From positions 29,077,315-29,141,314 of the forward strand of contig OX463845.1 of NCBI GenBank assembly GCA_949825065.1: a DNA stretch of 64,000 nt. Direction: 5' to 3'. The DNA comes from Odontocerum albicorne (taxonomy: Eukaryota; Arthropoda; Insecta; Trichoptera; Odontoceridae). A program made the translations under genes and the position numbers. The notes beneath the pieces are model-generated. The model made no database searches, was not told the origin of the DNA, and saw only the letters and a list, made by a program, of their open reading frames with translations. Shown here piece after piece: positions 43,426 through 55,639 of this stretch (positions are counted from its first letter, which is position 1; each line of letters starts with the position of its first letter).

Positions 43426-44109
43426 TATATTAAATTCATATATTATATTATAAGGTAATAGGCATGTTCGATATCTTATATTACAACCATGCAGTTTAAC
43501 GTTTTTCATGTCGCTTCTTAAAGATCCGTGTGAAATAACAGTTCATTCATTGATTTATTCATATAGTATCCCTCAATATATTCAAATTGATGATGCGGAC
43601 ATGTTGACGAGCATGGCCAGGATAAAACATTGTCTAGGACTCAGTAATCGAGCCTTTGAGTTGAAAATCACTGGAGTTGGCAAGTAGCTCCCAGTTTGCT
43701 ATGTCTCGTGTTGGAAATACTACCGCACGTGGACAAGCAACAACACCGATACACATCTAGCACGTGTGAGTACTGTTATCAGACCTACTCTTCAATCAGA
43801 CTTGTACCTTTTTTTTTTTTTTTGAGAATCACCAGGATTCTAACTCAAAAACTTTAGGTGGAAGATCGACGACTTACCAAATAACCACAAGGAAGTTTAA
43901 ATTCAAATAAGAAACTATCTGAAAATCAAATGAACCCTGAAGAGGGTGTCACCATGAAGTGGAAATGCTTAGCAGATATGCTAAATATTGAATAACTGCC
44001 ACTGCTGGTGATACAAATATGACAATAAGCAATCAGCTATACCGTAGATTGCAAATTCCCACTTAAAAAATACAATATTGTACTATGTGATAAAAAATAA
44101 AGAAGTGTG

Positions 44110-44470
44110 AACATTAGGAAAGAATGTGAATAGAAAGAAGTGAAGTGCCTAAATTTAAAAATAGAACATTGAGATGGTTCATACTGGTAGAGAGAATGAA
44201 TGATGGAAAGATTAACAAAAATAATCTACACGAGTTATTCTACTGTTGCTTTATTTGGATCTTTAAGAAGCGACAGAATAATGAAATATACGAGAAATTT
44301 GAAAAAACCTTTTAAAACGTAAAACGAGAAAAATAATTGAATTCTGAAAGAAATAAGAGTAAACAGCATTTATAATAGGAGAGAATGCATGACATGGCTG
44401 AAACAGAAGATGTGTGCCAGGATAGCATGAAGTGTCGATCTATTATCTCTGCTAACAAACACCATTAAAG
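44110..44470 (+). mobile_element. LINE-A fragment, interrupted
   Basis: 'acattgagatggttcatact' (LRWFxxV), 'gagagaatgaatgatggaaa', about 90 unrelated bases, then 'gaattctgaaagaaataaga' and 'gatgtgtgccaggatagcat'. Decayed. Confidence 0.45.
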
Positions 44471-44937
44471 GAATTGATGGTGATTATTCTTTGGAACAAT
44501 TTAATATCAAATTTAAACAATTAATATAATACTGTGTTGCAACACTGCAATCAGTCCCGAATAGCTACTCCTTACAAACAAGGGTAGACCAACAAATACA
44601 CTTTACAAGTAGCAGCCAGCAAGAAGTAAGTAGAAAGAACAGCAACTGGAGATCAGAATAAATCAGCGGCCGGTGCAGCCGCTGACATATTTGGGCAGCG
44701 CCGCCGCAACATGTGGTCAGCCATAAATGGAGACGTTGCCCGGCATCATGTCTTTAGCTCTGCTCGCTACTCGCTACTAACTCGGACTTCGTTAAAAAAT
44801 ATCCATTTGGCGACAGTCTCTGGTCTTCCTTCACAGAACTTCCCATATGCTTTCCAAATAAAACATAGAAATAATGAGAAAAAAATGGTAACACAAACTC
44901 CGTAACCTGGCGGCAGAAACCTTGTTCTGAGGATTAT

Positions 44938-45146
44938 ATTTGTGGCCTGGTTGGTAAGACGCTTGTCTCCCGACCCGGGGGGTGCGGGTTCGATTCTCGC
45001 TGGGACCCAGATTAAAAAAAAAGATTCCAGTCTAGTTTTCCTTCAAGGCCTCTTTAACGACTTTCTGATTTGTTAGAAGAGATTTCCCCATGGCAATAAG
45101 CCCGCAATGTTGTACTGTATACAACAAAGGTGTAATACAATACAAT
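44938..45146 (+). mobile_element. SINE-A copy, well preserved
   Basis: A box 'ggcctggttggtaagac' and B box 'gcgggttcgattctcgc' are both nearly intact, followed by 'ccttcaaggcctctttaacg', 'gaagagatttccccatggca' and 'gtgtaatacaatacaatg'. A promoter-competent candidate. Confidence 0.9.
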
Positions 45147-45287
45147 GTGTTTCATATACACATTTTAACAATATCCATTTGATTGGAAAGGTTATAAAAA
45201 TGATGGTTATATTCCAAACAAAAAGACATGTCATGTCGAGAATTGAATATACTCGTACAATATAACCTGTTAAATTTAGTATCGTTT

Positions 45288-45515
45288 TTCAATATCGGTG
45301 AGTGGAAGGCGTGGTAGAGAAATATCAAGGAAATAATAATCGGACTGAATGATTAATGGTATTTTGAAAGAACAATCGTAGGAGCTGTATGAGAAGGTGT
45401 ATGCATGTGGGAGAGGTGAAATATGTGTGAAGAGATAACAAAGTCTGGCGTTATGTCTTCGCTGTCTACCCCAACAGGAAAACGGTATAATAGTATATAC
45501 GTACGTATGTATCAA
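45288..45515 (+). mobile_element. LINE-A 3' end
   Basis: 'gaaggcgtggtagagaaata' to the terminus 'ctaccccaacaggaaaacgg' and 'gtatatacgtacgtatg'. Confidence 0.65.
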
Positions 45516-45539
45516 TATCGGTTTTGTGATATATGTAAG

Positions 45540-46100
45540 TTGTTTGCGCGCGCTGGCGGAGCTAGGAGAGTGCGCGCGTTTGGCAGCGTTGCTCTCGGTT
45601 GACACAGCAGGTGAACCCATTACACTACGTTTCCAGAGCTCAGAATAATATGCGCCAACGAGAATTCACCGCATCACAGCTTACGATAGATTTATTAAGT
45701 ATAAGCTGTTGCACTTCCGAAAATACACAGTCTTGACCGATTAAACCCAAAGTTGCGATGGCGAGGATGTCCAAGTGTTAAGGCGGTCGGCAGGTTCCAT
45801 CTGATGTATTCTTTCACTTGGCAGATTCGTATAGAAGATTTTTTATGCCTTATAACATTCAAATGATGTATGCTAAGTAGTTTATAAGCTTTCGAAATTC
45901 AAATTAAATAAGGTCTAAGAGTAAAACCATTCCAGAAGTGAATACACTTCGAATCGAGTCAGAGACAATATACTATTACTAAAACTGCTGTTAAATGTTA
46001 CTACCCTCAATCAAATAATTCCAAACCTTCCGAGACCCTTCAAACATATTGACAATTTATCTAGTTTATTTTATTTCAATCACTGGATGGAAATCATTTA
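45540..46100. other. No clear gene; tRNA-like fragment at 45760-45815
   Basis: 45541-45625 is GC-rich (CpG-containing 'gcgcgcgctggcggagct'). At 45760-45815 'ggatgtccaagtgttaaggc' resembles the 5' half of a class II tRNA, followed after about ten bases by 'ggttccatc', too soon for a real tRNA. Confidence 0.3.
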
Positions 46101-46107
46101 AATTTTC

Positions 46108-46170
46108 AACCCTTGAGGAGAATTTGCTCTATAAATGGCGTTATATAAATTATCGTTTTATTATTATGTT
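46108..46170 (+). repeat. Dispersed repeat with GGCGTTATATAA end
   Basis: 'cccttgaggagaatttgctc' and 'tataaatggcgttatataaa', as at 28238. Followed by ATTATTATG. Confidence 0.5.
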
Positions 46171-46179
46171 AATATGAAA

Positions 46180-47740
46180 TGAAACATCACCAGCTTCGTT
46201 CAATATTGCCACAAGATGTCCCAAACTGAGTTTTGTTGCTTCTAAGAGTTTCAATACAGATCAATGGTGCTTCGTCTCGAATAGATACGTTACTGAAACA
46301 TTATTATTTTTTTCAAATCGATTAGAAAACCGCATTCTTATACGAAAAAAAAACTTTTTTGATTATTTTAACATAAATTGTTTTACATTCAAGGTGAGCA
46401 TTAGAAGATGATAAACAATAATTGCAAAAAAACTTAATCAAATATAGTAGAAAATAAACAAACCAAGATATTATCCATATTCAAATATCAATTTTGAATA
46501 ATAGCAATTAATGAAACATAAAAAAAAAACTAAAATAATTTAACTCAAGTTCCCCGATCACGGATTCACAGCATAATGAAATTCGAGATTGATTAGCATA
46601 CAACCTTATTTGGTGAGGATTATTTGGGGAAATGTATTCGGCGCAATTTACATAACGATGCAAAGTTTTAAGGAAATTGACTCGAGCCTCAAGAACAAAG
46701 TCTGAAGATATGTTAAAAAGATGTAGTAATCTGGAATTGTTTGTTTAGTATAAAGTTTGAGTATAATTGGCGGACGTAATGGATGGAAAAACAACTTTGT
46801 GATGTAACATACATACATCCTATCACGTTGTGACGTTAAGGGTAGCCATATATGGCAGATCTCCACAATTTTGTATCTACGAAATATAGTAAGCTTTATC
46901 TCATTTATATCCCTCATCACATGTTACATTGTTTGTGATATGTATACTTCTTTCATTTACCTTAAATAAACTATATCTACTCTTTCTATTCTTCCCTCGG
47001 TCTTCATATTCCTCACTTTCCATTTATTACGCAATGATTGGGGATGTTTTTCAATCAGGATTACATATGTTCATTTGAAAATTTTATTGTGAAGGTATTT
47101 TTCTCAGAATCACATATGTGTATAGTTGCTGAAGCGTTGTGTATCTTGTTCAACATGATCTTTATCGGAAGAATTTCTGTGTCAGATAAACTGAAGCGCC
47201 ATGGATGTTTGAATATTGTGTATTTATATTTACAGTTATTTATTAGTTCTGTTTTTATTATTTTCAGCATGGTTGAAGATTGGTTTTGTAAATGGGCTGG
47301 CCATTATTTTTTTTGGGTTTATATTTCCGAATTTTAAAATATTAATGTGTTTAACTGTTTGTATTCTTTTCCAAATCGTTTATTGATATTTAATTCTGAT
47401 TTGGTTTTCCTATACGTATTGAGTGGATGAATTACTCGTATGCCAGCGAATTGTTGTTTCTTTTTTTTTCAAACGGATTTTCTTAGTGTGTATGTTGTTT
47501 TATGAGAGTCCTTCTATGCGCAAGATGCAACCATGAACATTGGCCTGCTGTGCTTGCTATGTGGAGATATGTGTGTGTTTATTTCGATTGTAATTTTATA
47601 CAAATCATGTTAATGTTTATACCTTGTTACATCGTTTGTTTTGCATTTGTGTGAACTAAAATTTTAAAATGTATTATTTTAATGATCGAAATCGATTGTA
47701 CAGTAAATAAAATAAGTTACAATGCCGCAAAAAATATTTA
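46180..47740. other. No gene seen
   Basis: AT-rich. Frames of 90 and 99 residues (46648-46920 minus, 47038-47337 plus) are hydrophobic and low complexity. No motif or splice structure convinces me. Confidence 0.45.
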
Positions 47741-47744
47741 AATA

Positions 47745-47985
47745 ATGAGTTACAGACAATATAAATAACATATATAAAAGCGAGATATCATCAATCGAAT
47801 GAAACAAGAATGAATGTTAAATGGAAATTGGTAATAAAACAAGTTACCTTATTCTTATAAAATGCTTTCTTGAACAAAGAGTTATACCGTATCTGATTAC
47901 AGACGTTGGGATTTTGAAGAATGGAAATTCCATTTAGTTTGAAAGCACTTCCTGATTGAATCCTTACATGGATTAAATGAAATAA
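47745..47985 (-). mobile_element. LINE-C 3' fragment
   Basis: 'aagcgagatatcatcaatcg' is the reverse complement of the LINE-C 3' UTR block ('gatggtatctc' at 8 kb). The adjoining minus frame (47791-48018) would be the coding end, diverged. Confidence 0.45.
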
Positions 47986-47989
47986 TGAC

Positions 47990-48445
47990 TTGTCAATATA
48001 CATCATCATCAACCTCACGCCATGTTCTCAGAGGGGTAGGCAGTGATAACAGATTTCCACTGCAATATATACCGACATACATCTTTCGCTTCTGCTACGT
48101 CTATACAATTTGTCATACACACTCTCATAAAGGCTTTCACTATTCCTTCTTTCAAAATTTGGTTATGTCAAGATTTTCTAATCTTCCTGAATTCCTTATA
48201 CTACTCGTATATAATATTTTTATAAATGTTTCATCATTCATTTATTCAACGTGACCGAACCATGTCAATACTCCTTTTTTGATCTTAAGTACGAGTATTG
48301 CATCTTCTTTCGATCCACATTCTTTCCTAATGTCATAATTTATTACATAATTTATTATTTGGTCATACATTGTTTTTTCATATATAATATGCAACACTCT
48401 CATTTCTACCACATTTATTTTACTTGCATCACTTCTTGACAAGTC
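47990..48445 (-). mobile_element. LINE-A fragment with two octamer insertions
   Basis: Minus frame 48242-48442 has SKINVVEMRVLHIIYEKTM, then YDIRKECGSKEDAILVLK and TWFGHVE, the LINE-A order. TACTCGTA at 48202-48209 and TACGAGTA at 48290-48297 lie inside. The latter adds six bases relative to 10320-10545. Confidence 0.75.
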
Positions 48446-48470
48446 GAAATTTTACTTTCATTGCATTGTA

Positions 48471-48657
48471 TTATTGTATTAAATTTTCGTTGTAAACAGT
48501 ACAACCTGGAAGACTTATTGCCATGTGACGATCTTTTCCTATCAAACAAAAATATGTTAAAGAGGCCTTAAGTGAAAACCAGACTGGAATATATTTAAAA
48601 AAACACTAAGTTCCAGCTGGGAGACGTCTTAACAACTAGGCCACAGAGGTCGTCAAT
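48471..48657 (-). mobile_element. SINE-A copy
   Basis: 'ttattgccatgtgacgatct' tail, 'ccttaagtgaaaaccagact' middle and 'aacaactaggccacagaggt' head. Part of the B-box region is deleted. Confidence 0.85.
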
Positions 48658-48659
48658 AT

Positions 48660-49480
48660 GTTAGAAAGAAGATTCCATTTTTTCAGCTTTGCTTGAAATT
48701 CTACTTGGAAAGCAAAGAGTTATCATAATCGTTGTGATTTCGTAGGACGAGAATACAATTATCTTGCCAAATAACAATTCCTAATTGAACTATTACATGT
48801 ATTAATGAGAATATTGAATTGTTATGTCTGAATATTTAATTAACATGAACTTCAAATGTGGCACTCTCAGATTGTGATTATCCCAACATATTGTTTATGA
48901 ACCAAAAATTAAGTATTTTTTTAATAAACTTTTACTTGAGTAACTGAGATTAATTGTACCCGAGAGACCAGCTTCATAAATAGACATAATATAAAAACTC
49001 ACGTCCCCGGCAGTGCACATAAAAATTCTCGAAGCAATTCTTCGATTCGTTTATTTTTCTGTATATGTTTTAAAAAAACTATACTAATTGTAAATATCTC
49101 CAAATACGTACAAATAACACACCAAATAGGGACAAATAGTACTAAATAACCATTTAGAGTACACAATTTACTATAAAACGCTTTCAGAACTTCTATTTTT
49201 GGAATAGAAATTACAATATATATCCGATAAATGTACTATGTACGCATTTGATTCCTTTACATAATACAAGGATTTTTACAAAAAAAAAATTTTCATTGTA
49301 AAACATACTACCTTTATAAGTAAATGCCTGTAGAAATGTAATCAAGTAAGAAATGGAAAAGAAGTATTGGTCAAGTGTCAAAATAAAACAGATTTTTTTC
49401 GAGTATAGATTTAAGGATGGTTATTATACGTACAGTAATATTTATTGGATAATAAACGCTACACGAGATTTGAGACGCTG
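48660..49480. other. No gene seen
   Basis: AT-rich spacer without repeats or frames of note. Confidence 0.5.
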
Positions 49481-49484
49481 GTTG

Positions 49485-49710
49485 TTAATTGAAGTATTGA
49501 GGAACGACGAACAAGAGGATTGTGTCTAGCTAAGTATATAGACCAAATCAAAGAAATAGCTAATTCCTCATTCAGTGCTTCATTCATCATGGCTCCTGAC
49601 CGGGAGTAGTGGAGACGAATCATTCACTCAGTTCCAGATTCATCAGGGAACCACGAACCACGACGTTCAGCCATAAAGCAACGTGACTAATACGAAGAAA
49701 ACTAAATGAA
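49485..49710 (+). mobile_element. RTE-like LINE C-terminus
   Basis: Plus frame: LAKYIDQIKEIANSSFSAS, then FIMAPDRE, a stop, WRRIIHSV and later RRSAIKQRD. It fits the RWxDQIKxI...AQDREKWR...H pattern ending in QRDYEE of insect LINE proteins. Confidence 0.6.
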
Positions 49711-49851
49711 ATCTTACTGAAATTATATGGTTTGGCATATTTATTCTATAGTATACAATGTTGCGTGTTTATTACCATATTTAGCATAGCTTATAACGGA
49801 AGGACTACCAACAACAAGGAAGGTTAAACAAAAGGCAAATGAAGTGCGTAC

Positions 49852-49872
49852 TTCAGTGGTTCTAAAATCGTA
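49852..49872 (+). mobile_element. Possible hAT terminus
   Basis: CAGTGGTTCTAAAATCGTAG resembles hAT terminal repeats, but there is no partner end. Confidence 0.2.
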
Positions 49873-50340
49873 GACTCGGTTAATGATACTGTATACAATG
49901 TTGTCTCCGAACTACTCGTTTCAACATGCACCCGTTATCAGTAAGTATGTTAAGAGTCCCGTAACTGAAAAATGACGAAAAATTTTTTGACCTTTTCATA
50001 ACTGGATCATCCAATTAAAATAATGCAATGACTGACTCATGACGGTTACTTAAGAACACTAGTTCTTGTCATACAACAAAGTAACATTATTTAATTTCAT
50101 CACAAACTCAAGAAGTATTGTGACAAAAGCACAAATAAAGTAATTATAATTTTGTATATAGTTTGGTAACGATAAATAACCACAGATTCAAAGATACAGT
50201 TTTTAGACTCATCTAAACATTTTATTTTAAGTGCAAAAGTGTTGCGAAGATAAGAAATGTTAATCAATTCAATGAGAATTGTTAATAATTCAATGTGTTA
50301 AGAAATTATAATAATTTCATTTTTTAATCCTAACAAATTA

Positions 50341-50545
50341 ACGACGACCTCCGTTGCCTAGTTGGTAAGACACTTATTCTCAATCCGGAGGTTGCGGGTT
50401 CAAATCCTAGCCTAGTTTATTTTAAATGGATTCCATTCATGTTTTCACTTAAGGCATCTTTAATATATTTCTGGTTGGTTGAAAGAGATTGCCACATGGC
50501 AATAAACCCGCCAAGTGGTACTGTATACAACGAAAGTGTAATAAC
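50341..50545 (+). mobile_element. SINE-A copy, well preserved
   Basis: Starts 'acgacctccgttgcctagtt' with A box 'ctagttggtaagaca', B box 'gcgggttcaaatcct', then 'ttcacttaaggcatctttaa', 'gattgccacatggcaataaa' and 'cgaaagtgtaataac'. The complete module order defines the family. Confidence 0.9.
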
Positions 50546-50549
50546 ATAG

Positions 50550-51220
50550 GCGATTTATAAGAATTTCTACGCAGTTATGAAAACGTCATTGAAGCACCAT
50601 TTTTTTGTAGCTCTTTTCAAAGCATAAATTACAAATTTGAACTACAAATATCTTTATTTGAACCAAGACTTATACACTGAAAAAATCCATATTAAGAACT
50701 TGTGAAAGAAGATATACACTTAGTACACCATTCCGAATTCAGTTGAAACGTAGAATAGTGGTAAAAAACTTCGTTTCGATGCTTTTCAGTGTCATGGTTT
50801 GGTTGTTACTACCATTTTAGGAAACATCCCCGCTCATGAATTCAATTTTGGACATGTCCACATTCGTCTGGTCGCTGTTATTCAGAATGTGAGAAATATG
50901 TCGAGATTTTCGGATGTATTCCCATGGAAAACAATATAAAGACTCGAGAACACAGCTGTGTAACGGTGTAAAACTCATTAAAAACGGTTCAAGTTAACCG
51001 ATACTTTATGAGTCACGTTATTATAAAGCTGTTAAGATAAAATATAAAATTTGAAAAATCCGATATCAATCAACGGACATGGTATTGTGACAGAATCTGA
51101 ATAAAAAATAAACAGTTACACTATTTAATCAAGGTTTAACATGTATAAAAATAAAACATACTTTTTATTGTCATCAAATTTTCTACAAACTTGAGTTTGT
51201 TTCTTGAAAATTTATAAAGA
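50550..51220. other. No gene seen
   Basis: AT-rich spacer. No frame over 60 codons. Confidence 0.5.
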
Positions 51221-51224
51221 AAGT

Positions 51225-51420
51225 AATTTGTTTTATTAACACTGTTTATTCCACTTTTTGTAACGGTATAATCTTACAGGTTTCAAGGCTTTCACCTCAT
51301 CATCAGGGGAGCACAGACAAGGTATTGTTTGTGCTCTCCTGATGATGAGGTGAAAGCTTTGAAACCGGTAGGGTTATACCATTACAAAAAGTGGAATAAA
51401 CAGTGTTTGATAAAACAAAT
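51225..51420. mobile_element. Small palindromic element, relative of 42885-43367
   Basis: Arms of about 90 nt: 'cactgtttattccacttttt', 'caggtttcaaggctttcacc' and 'tcatcatcagg.gagcacag', with an 8-nt loop near 51321. The inner part of the large palindrome is missing. Two CTGATGATGAGG/GAAACCGG-type blocks face each other. Confidence 0.75.
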
Positions 51421-51474
51421 TACAATGTCTTCAAATCTTCACAATGTTAATGCCTTAACTATAAATAATATATT

Positions 51475-52010
51475 ATAAAGAAAGCTTTTGATGGGATGAG
51501 AAGACAAATAATTGTGTTAGTCTATAAGACCTATGTTAGACATTTGATAAAAATGGATTGCCAAATATGGAACGCTTATTTTATGAAAGACGAAGAAGAA
51601 AGCTTCTAAAAATAATTCAAAGACGAGCGACAAATATTCCATGATATCTGACTAATCCGACTTACGAAGATAGAATGCGTTTATTGAAGTAGCCTATTCT
51701 GTAACAATGACGAAATTTTGGAGACTTTGATTGAGTGTTATAAGATCTTGAAAAGTCGTTATGATTGCTCAGAATTCCGCCAACAAATGTATTTTAACCA
51801 AAACACACATCTGAGAGAACATCAGTTTTAACTGTTGAAAAGCAAATTCCATAGTTATCCAATGAACCATTGTTCTGCTAACCGAATTTTGAGATCTTGG
51901 AACAAACAAGCCTGGACAAGTTTCTACACAAAAACCCAGAAATACTGGTTAAAGACAGTTCAACTTGATGAAGACAGCTCATGTTATATGCTGTCTGTTT
52001 ATAATGATAT
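51475..52010 (+). mobile_element. CR1-like LINE, reverse-transcriptase C-terminus
   Basis: Across frameshifts the plus strand gives LVYKTYVRHLIKMDCQIWN (CR1: LYxxLVRPxLEYxxxxW), then a KIIQRRAT-like segment, ILETLIECYKILKSRYD and, at the end, MNHCSANRILRSWNKQAW (CR1: FxxRVxxxWNxLP). Domain order and spacing fit the last 170 residues of a CR1-clade reverse transcriptase. Stops and frameshifts make it a pseudogene. Confidence 0.7.
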
Positions 52011-52059
52011 GATAATAATAATTTCATACAATTAGACATAATTCATCAATATCTATCTA

Positions 52060-52507
52060 TTGGATGTTAACATAAGTTGTATCCGTTTTTTTTTTTCAAT
52101 TTAAATATGGTATGGTTTAAACAGTCCCCATCGAAGTTCACTGGTCGTCCGGAAGGCTCCATGTATTTCAGATCGAAATTACCATCGACGAGCTGTCCTT
52201 TCTTTCATAGCATATTCACAGTACACTTCGCAAATATCGCGAGCAGCTTTGGCAGCTTTATTCCCTCGATTGAACGCGAACAGAAGGAGGTGTCAAAAAT
52301 GCTCACTTTCGTCTACTTGACATTCCATTTTGAAGACTTGTAATCAAATAAAATAATATACGAGTATGTAACGTAAAAGCAAACACAATATATTTTAGAG
52401 CAGAAAATTTTCTTTCGAATGACGTATAACCTTTACCATTTTGTTTTACTTTTGGTGCTCATTTTTCAATTTGGAAAAAAACGGACCCAACTTATGTTAA
52501 CACCTAA
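52060..52507 (-). mobile_element. Internally deleted mariner derivative, copy 2
   Basis: 448 bp, TA at 52058-52059 and 52508-52509. Ends: TTGGATGTTAACATAAG and (right, reverse complemented) TTAGGTGTTAACATAAG. The interior is the same N-terminal transposase remnant as 716-1238, but with a TAA-type stop and frameshifts. A TACGAGTA at 52359-52366 replaces the TA of copy 1. Confidence 0.85.
52130..52329 (-). pseudogene. mariner transposase N-terminal fragment, broken
   Basis: Minus strand: a start followed by CQVDESEHF, a stop, HLLLFAFNRGNKAAKAARD, ICEVYCEYAMKERTARRW and a stop. Homologous to 862-1065 but shorter in the RFKDGNFD part. Confidence 0.75.
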
Positions 52508-52509
52508 TA

Positions 52510-54430
52510 TATTTAAGAATAAACAAAAAAAAATATGAATATCAAAATATTCCACATTCCTTATTTCAATGCAATCCTCATCTTCATTGCCATTTTCCAT
52601 GAGATTTGTCATTGTTAAAGTTTTACTGTTATTCAAATGTTCAGTGCAATATTCCTCTAGGAACTCTTAAACAATGCGATTGTCTATGAGGAACTATCAT
52701 CAATAATATTATTCTATATTCCGGACAGACCGTTTCGGTTTACCAGGGTTTTCAGGCAGGAGATCCACAACTACAAACTATGATTTTTTTCGCCTTTTTG
52801 TGCGATTCACAGATTATGAACGACATTTTCAACTGTTTTAAAGGGAGTCTTAAATATAATGTATCAAGTTCTAAAATTTCATGTTGTACAATAGTATTTT
52901 CAATTCTGGAGCGTTTGTATTTGGTGTTTCGGAGCTATTTATTGCTTTATCAGTTTTCACCGTATTTTTTCTAGGTATCATTTTCTCTTCGTATCTGTCT
53001 TTTTAAAAAAAGATAAAAAGTGAATGAAGATAGATAAGTATTATCCAACATCAAAAGTAGAAAGTTTTAGTATTTTGGATGTATAATGGGAGGAGAAAAA
53101 AATGACATCCGTTAACTGATATTGCAAAGGAAAATTCTCGACAGAAGTACGAGAAACAGATACATCTCATGGTTGAAGAACTTCCGGAAGTAGTTTCAAT
53201 GTGGTATCACATATTTGTTCAGAGCTACAGCTTCAAAGGTCAAGATAGCCACAATAATCGCCAACTTCCGAATGGGAGAGGATCTTACAAGATGAAAAAT
53301 ATAGAACTTTTCTTAAATGAAATAATGGTGTGTCTTATATTAAAATGTAATATAATATTTATTTTGCTCTATCACGAACGGGATTAACCATAAATCCATA
53401 TGACATCATACAAAATAACAAAAATTACGTCATTTAGACGAAAATAACAAAAGCACCCAATAAACAAAAAAGAACAATCTCGATCTAATAAGGCACTAAC
53501 AACCCAAATAAACAACAATCTATATTGAAAACAAAACACATAACTCCCAAGGACGTTAATATTACAAAATACCACCTTAACGAAATTTGCAATTTTTTTT
53601 GTGAATTTTTATCATATCTGATATCTCTATCGGAATGTCTCACACTTGTCCAGCGTATAATAACATATGCCTTGGGTATTTATTCTGCTATAATTAATAT
53701 AGCGCCTAAAAACTAGTTCTGTTTTATTGACCGACACTTCATCAATCAGTTGGTAATCATATATTTTGCTTCCGAACCCATTAAAAAGTTAATGGCTTAT
53801 TGCTATTTTATTTCATGATAATACAGTCTATTATAAGTTCAACACTATTCAAGTTCATTCAAATAAAAAAACGAACCTTAGCCAATTTTAGATATGATAT
53901 ACACATTTTATTTTGACACCTCTTTTCCTTGACGCGAAATAAATCTGAGGTACCCCACATTATTTTGTTAATACATGTTATATTGATCTTCATATCTTAT
54001 TTTTTTGCTAAGGCAATTTATCCTGGAGAGAGTGTCATGTGCCATTTGTAAGATTAATTATATGGGGACAGAAATAATACTCTTTGAATAATACACAAGG
54101 ATTTTTTAATCTGGTGTGTTTTATGCCAGGAAAAATTCTGTATGTTGATAACTTTATTGTATAATATGTTACATACATTTTGGAAACACAGCTATAGTAT
54201 GTCCAGTAATTTCGCCTTTTTTGGTGGTCCACTGGCAATGGGAAGATTTGCGTCATTTTCTCCTCCTAACTCCTTGTGGACAAAACACCAATGTTGGTAT
54301 ATTGCAAATTGATTAATTCTTTATGTATAACATTTTTTTTATTCAAATTGACCTTATTAATAAATTATGTGACCTCAAAGGCGCTTCAAATGTATAATTT
54401 TTCTAAAAATGGGAATAGAACCTATGATTA
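52510..54430. other. No gene seen
   Basis: AT-rich. Several frames of 60-75 residues without motifs. No repeats recognised. Confidence 0.45.
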
Positions 54431-54440
54431 TTTATACATC

Positions 54441-54886
54441 AAGCCTATTTATACATCAACATATTCTTTGGATTGGCAGAGATAACAATGAAGATTATTT
54501 ATACATCAACATATTCTTTGGATTGGCAGAGATAACAATCAAGATTATTTATACATCAACATATTCTTTGGATTGGCAGAGATAACAATCAAGATTATTT
54601 ATACATCAACATATTCTTTGGATTGGCAGAGATAACAATCAAGATTATTTATACATCAACATATTCTTTGGATTGGCGGAGATAACAATCAAGATTATTT
54701 ATACATCAACATATTCTTTGGATTGGCAGAGATAACAATCAAGATTATTTATACATCAACATATTCTTTGGATTGGCAGAGATAACAATCAAGATTATTT
54801 ATACATCAACATATTCTTTGGATTGGCAGAGATAACAATCAAGATTATTTATACATCAACATATTCTTTGGATTGGCAGAGATAAA
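54441..54886 (+). repeat. 50-bp minisatellite, nine copies
   Basis: Unit begins 'aagattatttatacatcaac' and continues 'atattctttggattggcaga'. Full copies start every 50 bp from 54491 to 54841, preceded by one partial copy. Only two substitutions are seen in the complete units (54490, 54678). Confidence 0.98.
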
Positions 54887-55423
54887 AAATTTCTAAGACT
54901 TTCTATCCATGTGTACAGTTTTCGACTCGTCCACATATATACAACCCTTCATACGTGCTATTCTGTTTTTTATATAATACTTCTTGCCATTCTCTCGATT
55001 AAAGTTTCTTCAACTATTTTCCTCGGTTTAGCTTTCCTCGTTTTAATTAATTTCAGACGTATATATTTGTTTCGTAAATATTTCGTAACACACTTTCAAT
55101 GTGGTCAAATCATGAATACTAAAAATATTCGTATTATTATTGTACGACAAATTCATTTAAGTAAGTTTTTAACGTTATTAAGTATAAGGCAAATTGTAGA
55201 TATATACTAGAAAAGTTTGTAAAATACCTTTATCTAGAAATGGTTTGCTTATCAATATATTGATCATATAATAGATTTGAAAACTTACATAACGTATGAC
55301 GCTGGCCATCGATTGATGAGTTTATTTAATTTGTATTTGTTTTTATTATTGTCGTATGGCATATTTTTTTACTCTACATCAGAAATGTTGATCCTCTATC
55401 TTTAACTCAACTGTAAATCAATT

Positions 55424-55480
55424 GGACGGTAAGTTGGAAGAGATTGCCTCTTGGTAATAAACCTGCTATTTGTGCACTGT
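55424..55480 (+). mobile_element. SINE-A/LINE-C tail fragment
   Basis: 'aagttggaagagattgcctc' and 'ttggtaataaacctgc'. Confidence 0.6.
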
Positions 55481-55639
55481 AAAATAAATTATCAAATAAA
55501 TACTACGCAACAAAAGTATCAGCTTTTACACTTATGGTAAGTTTGAGAAGATTATGAAATCAATACATTTCTTGGCTCACTAATTACACATACGGATTCC
55601 AGAAAAGTCTTAGATTCCTAATTCTGTGTTGCAAAAAAC

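Noticed and set aside
46648..47337. Hydrophobic frames of 90 and 99 residues
   Set aside because: AT-driven Phe/Ile/Leu/Tyr-rich composition, no motif, and overlapping frames on both strands.
54441..54886. Regular repeats that might suggest a CRISPR array
   Set aside because: Units are contiguous with no variable spacers, and the genome is eukaryotic.
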